Source of the DNA: GCA-003244245 sp046262495
GTDB lineage: Bacteria; Actinomycetota; Actinomycetes; Mycobacteriales; Pseudonocardiaceae
Direction: 5' to 3'
Assembly (NCBI GenBank): GCA_046262495.1
Contig: JBHEMR010000033.1
Span: 1-7,817 of the forward strand
DNA: 7,817 bases
The number at the start of each line of letters is the position of its first letter. Position 1 is the stretch's first letter. The notes beneath the pieces are model-generated. The model was given only the letters and a program-made list of their open reading frames with translations, did not search any database and was not told the DNA's origin. Below are positions 6,246 through 7,817 of the stretch, one piece after another. The translations under genes were made by a program, and so were the position numbers.

Positions 6246-6294
6246 CGCTGGGAGTCGGCATGGCGGAGTCTGGCGATCGCAACGCGTTAGCCCA

Positions 6295-6311
6295 GGCTGC
6301 CGCTAGCAGCC
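6295..6311. repeat. hairpin GGCTGC-CGCTA-GCAGCC
   Basis: A perfect 6-bp stem with a 5-nt loop in non-coding DNA, about 60 nt left of the complex hairpin at 6370. It may insulate the NTF2-like gene from the insertion sequence, or be unrelated. Confidence 0.4.
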
Positions 6312-6369
6312 GCCAACAGCGCATAGTCATGCGGGGTGAGTCTCAGGGTGCAACGTCCTCTTCTAATGA

Positions 6370-6860
6370 GTCCCGAACGATCTGATCTTGATCATGGATG
6401 CCTTGTCAAGACTCGGGACGGTTGAGCCCTCGCCACAGACGGGCGGCGTGTCCGGGATCGGATCGTTTCCCAACCTCGGCGCCGTGGTGACGCCTGGTCC
6501 TCTTCCGGGAAGCGAATCCCTTTCGGCAGACGGGCGCGGCGCGGTGCTGGGGTAGCGGCCCGACGCGCTGCGACCCGCCGGTCTTGCACGAGGCATCGCC
6601 GGTGCGGCGTGTCCGGGCCGCTGCCACAACGTGCTGACGCAGGGTTGTCGATCGTGGTTCGAGCTCGCCCCCACGGCACACACCCTCGCTATTCGGGAGC
6701 CACTGAGCTCTGACGCGAAGACCGGGACCGTGCGGGTTGCCGGGATCGCGAACGGCTCAATCGGAGGGAAGGCCATCGAGTTTCGTCATTAGGGCGCCGC
6801 GTGTTCTCACCAGGGTCTCTGACCAGCAGGGACACACCCGACCGGATGGAGGACAAGGAC
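6370..6860 (+). ncRNA. candidate IS110 bridge-RNA region
   Basis: In the IS110 group the non-coding left end, just 5' of the transposase, encodes a bridge RNA with a 5' stem-loop and two guide-bearing loops. Here 6370-6419 folds as a nested hairpin: GTCCCGA (6370-6376) with TCGGGAC (6413-6419), and inside it CTTGA (6387-6391) with TCAAG (6406-6410). A second hairpin has CCG-GGA (6505-6510) facing TCC and CGG (6517-6519, 6524-6526). A third has GCGGC (6604-6608) and GCCGC (6617-6621) with an 8-nt loop. No convincing gene lies here. The RNA ends and guide assignments are not determined; this is inferred from family and position. Confidence 0.35.
6443..6617 (+). repeat. exact 14-nt direct repeat plus a 10-nt repeat in the IS110 5' region
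   Basis: GCGGCGTGTCCGGG occurs at 6443-6456 and again at 6604-6617, where it covers one stem arm and the loop of the third hairpin. CAGACGGGCG occurs at 6436-6445, overlapping the first 14-mer, and again at 6527-6536. The stretch 6436-6456 is thus echoed in two separate pieces downstream. Confidence 0.7.
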
Positions 6861-7817
6861 TTGACGCTGTACTGCGGGATCGACTGGGCGGAAAAGCACC
6901 ACGACGTCGCCCTGGTCGATGACGACGGTCAGTTGGTGGCCAGACGGCGCATCACGGAGACGGTCGAGGGGTTCGCGGAGCTGACCACGATGCTGGCCGA
7001 GGCCGGCGACAACGCCGAGGACCCGATCCCGGTGGCGATCGAGACCCCGCGCGGGCTGCTGGTCGCGGCGTTACGCGCCACCGGCCGGCGGGTCTACCCG
7101 ATAAACCCGATGGCGGTGGCCCGCTACCGGGAGCGGCATTCAATGTCACGCAAGAAATCCGACCACGCCGACGCAATGATCCTGGCCAACATCCTGCGCA
7201 CCGACATCCACGCGCACCGGCCGCTGCCGTCCGACACGGAGTTGACCCGCGCGGTCGCCGTGCTCGCCCGCGCCCACCAGGACGCGACCTGGCGACGCTC
7301 CCGGGCCGGCAACGAGCTGCGCTCCCTGCTGCGCGAGTTCCACCCCGGCTTCCTGGCCGCCTTCACCGGCGGCAACGCCACCAACCTGGCCAGCCCAGAC
7401 GCCCGCGCAGTGCTGGCCATCGCACCAACCCCGGCGGCCGCGGCCAAGTTGACCAAGGCCCGCGTCGCCGCCGCGCTGCGCCGCGGCGGCCGCCAACGCG
7501 GAGCCGACCAGCTCGCCACCAAGCTGCACCAGGCCCTGCGCCAGCCGCAGCTGCGCCAGGATCCGATGGTCGAAGAAGCGATGGGCGTCCAGGCCCTGCG
7601 ACTGTTGGCCACCCTCAACACCGAGTGCGACAGCGTCGACCAGCTCGGCCAGGCCACAGCCAACGCATTCGCCAAGCACCCTGACTATCAGATCATCACC
7701 AGCTTCACCGGCCTCGGTGACACGACCGGGGCCCGCGTGCTAGCCGAGATTGGCGACGACCGCGCCCGCTTCGACGACGCCCGATCGCTCAAGGCCTACG
7801 CCGGCTCCGCCCCCGTC
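6861..7817 (+). CDS. IS110-family DEDD transposase, 3' end beyond the window
   Basis: The frame is open for 319 codons to the edge. The N-terminal RuvC-like DEDD domain reads LYCGIDWAEKHHDVALVDDDG, with the first acid at D8, then E61 in VAIETPRGLLV and D101/D104 in KKSDHADAMILAN. A helical middle follows (RRSRAGNELRSLLREFHPGF). The C-terminal Transposase_20 domain begins with ITSFTGLGDTTGARVLAEIGD and reaches KAYAGSAPV just before the edge, so the catalytic Ser-Gly is not visible. IS110 enzymes recombine DNA site-specifically using the DEDD site and that serine. TTG 6861 is chosen because GGAGGA lies 7 nt upstream; in-frame ATG 6846 would add five residues but has no good ribosome-binding site. 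No internal stops or shifts are seen, so it may be active. Confidence 0.92.
   Translation, partial: MTLYCGIDWAEKHHDVALVDDDGQLVARRRITETVEGFAELTTMLAEAGDNAEDPIPVAIETPRGLLVAALRATGRRVYPINPMAVARYRERHSMSRKKSDHADAMILANILRTDIHAHRPLPSDTELTRAVAVLARAHQDATWRRSRAGNELRSLLREFHPGFLAAFTGGNATNLASPDARAVLAIAPTPAAAAKLTKARVAAALRRGGRQRGADQLATKLHQALRQPQLRQDPMVEEAMGVQALRLLATLNTECDSVDQLGQATANAFAKHPDYQIITSFTGLGDTTGARVLAEIGDDRARFDDARSLKAYAGSAPV

Larger units (their letters stand above)
6370..7817 (+). mobile_element. IS110-family insertion sequence, left part
   Basis: An intact-looking IS110 transposase frame (6861 onward) is preceded by a long non-coding, structured and repeat-bearing stretch, the usual build of an IS110-group element. 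The left boundary is not resolved: IS110 elements lack clear terminal inverted repeats, so 6370 is only the start of the first strong structure, and the true end lies somewhere between about 6312 and 6800. The right end is outside the window. Confidence 0.7.

Noticed and set aside
6363..6776. Minus-strand open frames in the IS110 5' region.
   Set aside because: No recognisable domain, Arg/Pro-rich content, and they lie opposite the candidate bridge-RNA region.
7124..7679. Long minus-strand frames (177 and 183 residues) opposite the transposase.
   Set aside because: They mirror the IS110 transposase, which has a complete DEDD domain in the plus strand; Gly/Ala-rich shadow frames.
1..7817. CRISPR array, rRNA, or tandem-repeat array.
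   Set aside because: No regularly spaced repeats and no rRNA-like sequence were seen.

Overview
High-GC actinomycete DNA, probably Pseudonocardiales-like. This is inferred from GC-rich third codon positions, the GTG and TTG starts, and the types of insertion sequence; no gene here fixes the genus. The window looks like an accessory stretch: a cell-surface or exopolysaccharide-type gene group interrupted and flanked by IS110-family material.

Layout. (1) 1-1133, minus: an ATP-grasp ligase gene whose 3' end lies beyond the left edge. It starts at TTG 1133, and a decoy ATG at 1111 has a better ribosome-binding site but stops after nine codons. (2) 1134-1651: no gene. It holds two tandem hairpins in the ATP-grasp leader and two GTGTTAC-type candidate operators 50 bp apart. 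(3) about 1652-1937, plus: a decayed 5' piece of an IS110-type transposase with two stops and a frameshift. (4) 1970-3058, minus: a FemAB/GNAT-type aminoacyl- or acyltransferase with clearly lower GC than its neighbours. (5) 3059-3417: a divergent intergenic region with an unresolved minus-strand reading frame. (6) 3418-5190, plus: a MurJ/MviN-type multi-pass flippase, followed at once by a 10-bp inverted-repeat terminator. (7) 5237-5578: a perfect 14-bp palindrome and a degenerate tRNA-Arg-like sequence on the minus strand that has lost its anticodon arm. (8) 5579-6007, plus: a small NTF2/SnoaL-like protein. (9) 6008-6369: non-coding apart from one doubtful small ORF, with two strong hairpins. 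(10) about 6370 to the right edge: the left part of an apparently intact IS110-family element. It has roughly 490 nt of structured, repeat-containing DNA before a DEDD transposase (TTG 6861) that runs off the edge.

How the genes fit together. An ATP-grasp carboxylate-amine ligase, a FemAB-like peptidyl/acyl transferase and a MurJ/Wzx-class flippase are a familiar combination in bacterial exopolysaccharide or cell-wall-modification loci: a ligase and a transferase decorate a precursor and the flippase moves a lipid-linked unit outward. That the three cooperate here is inference from context. They are not one operon: ATP-grasp and FemAB are on the minus strand, separated by the IS remnant, and the flippase diverges from FemAB.

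The strongest leads for something new are the structured region 5' of the IS110 transposase (candidate bridge RNA), the anticodon-less tRNA-Arg-like sequence, and the leader of the ATP-grasp gene.
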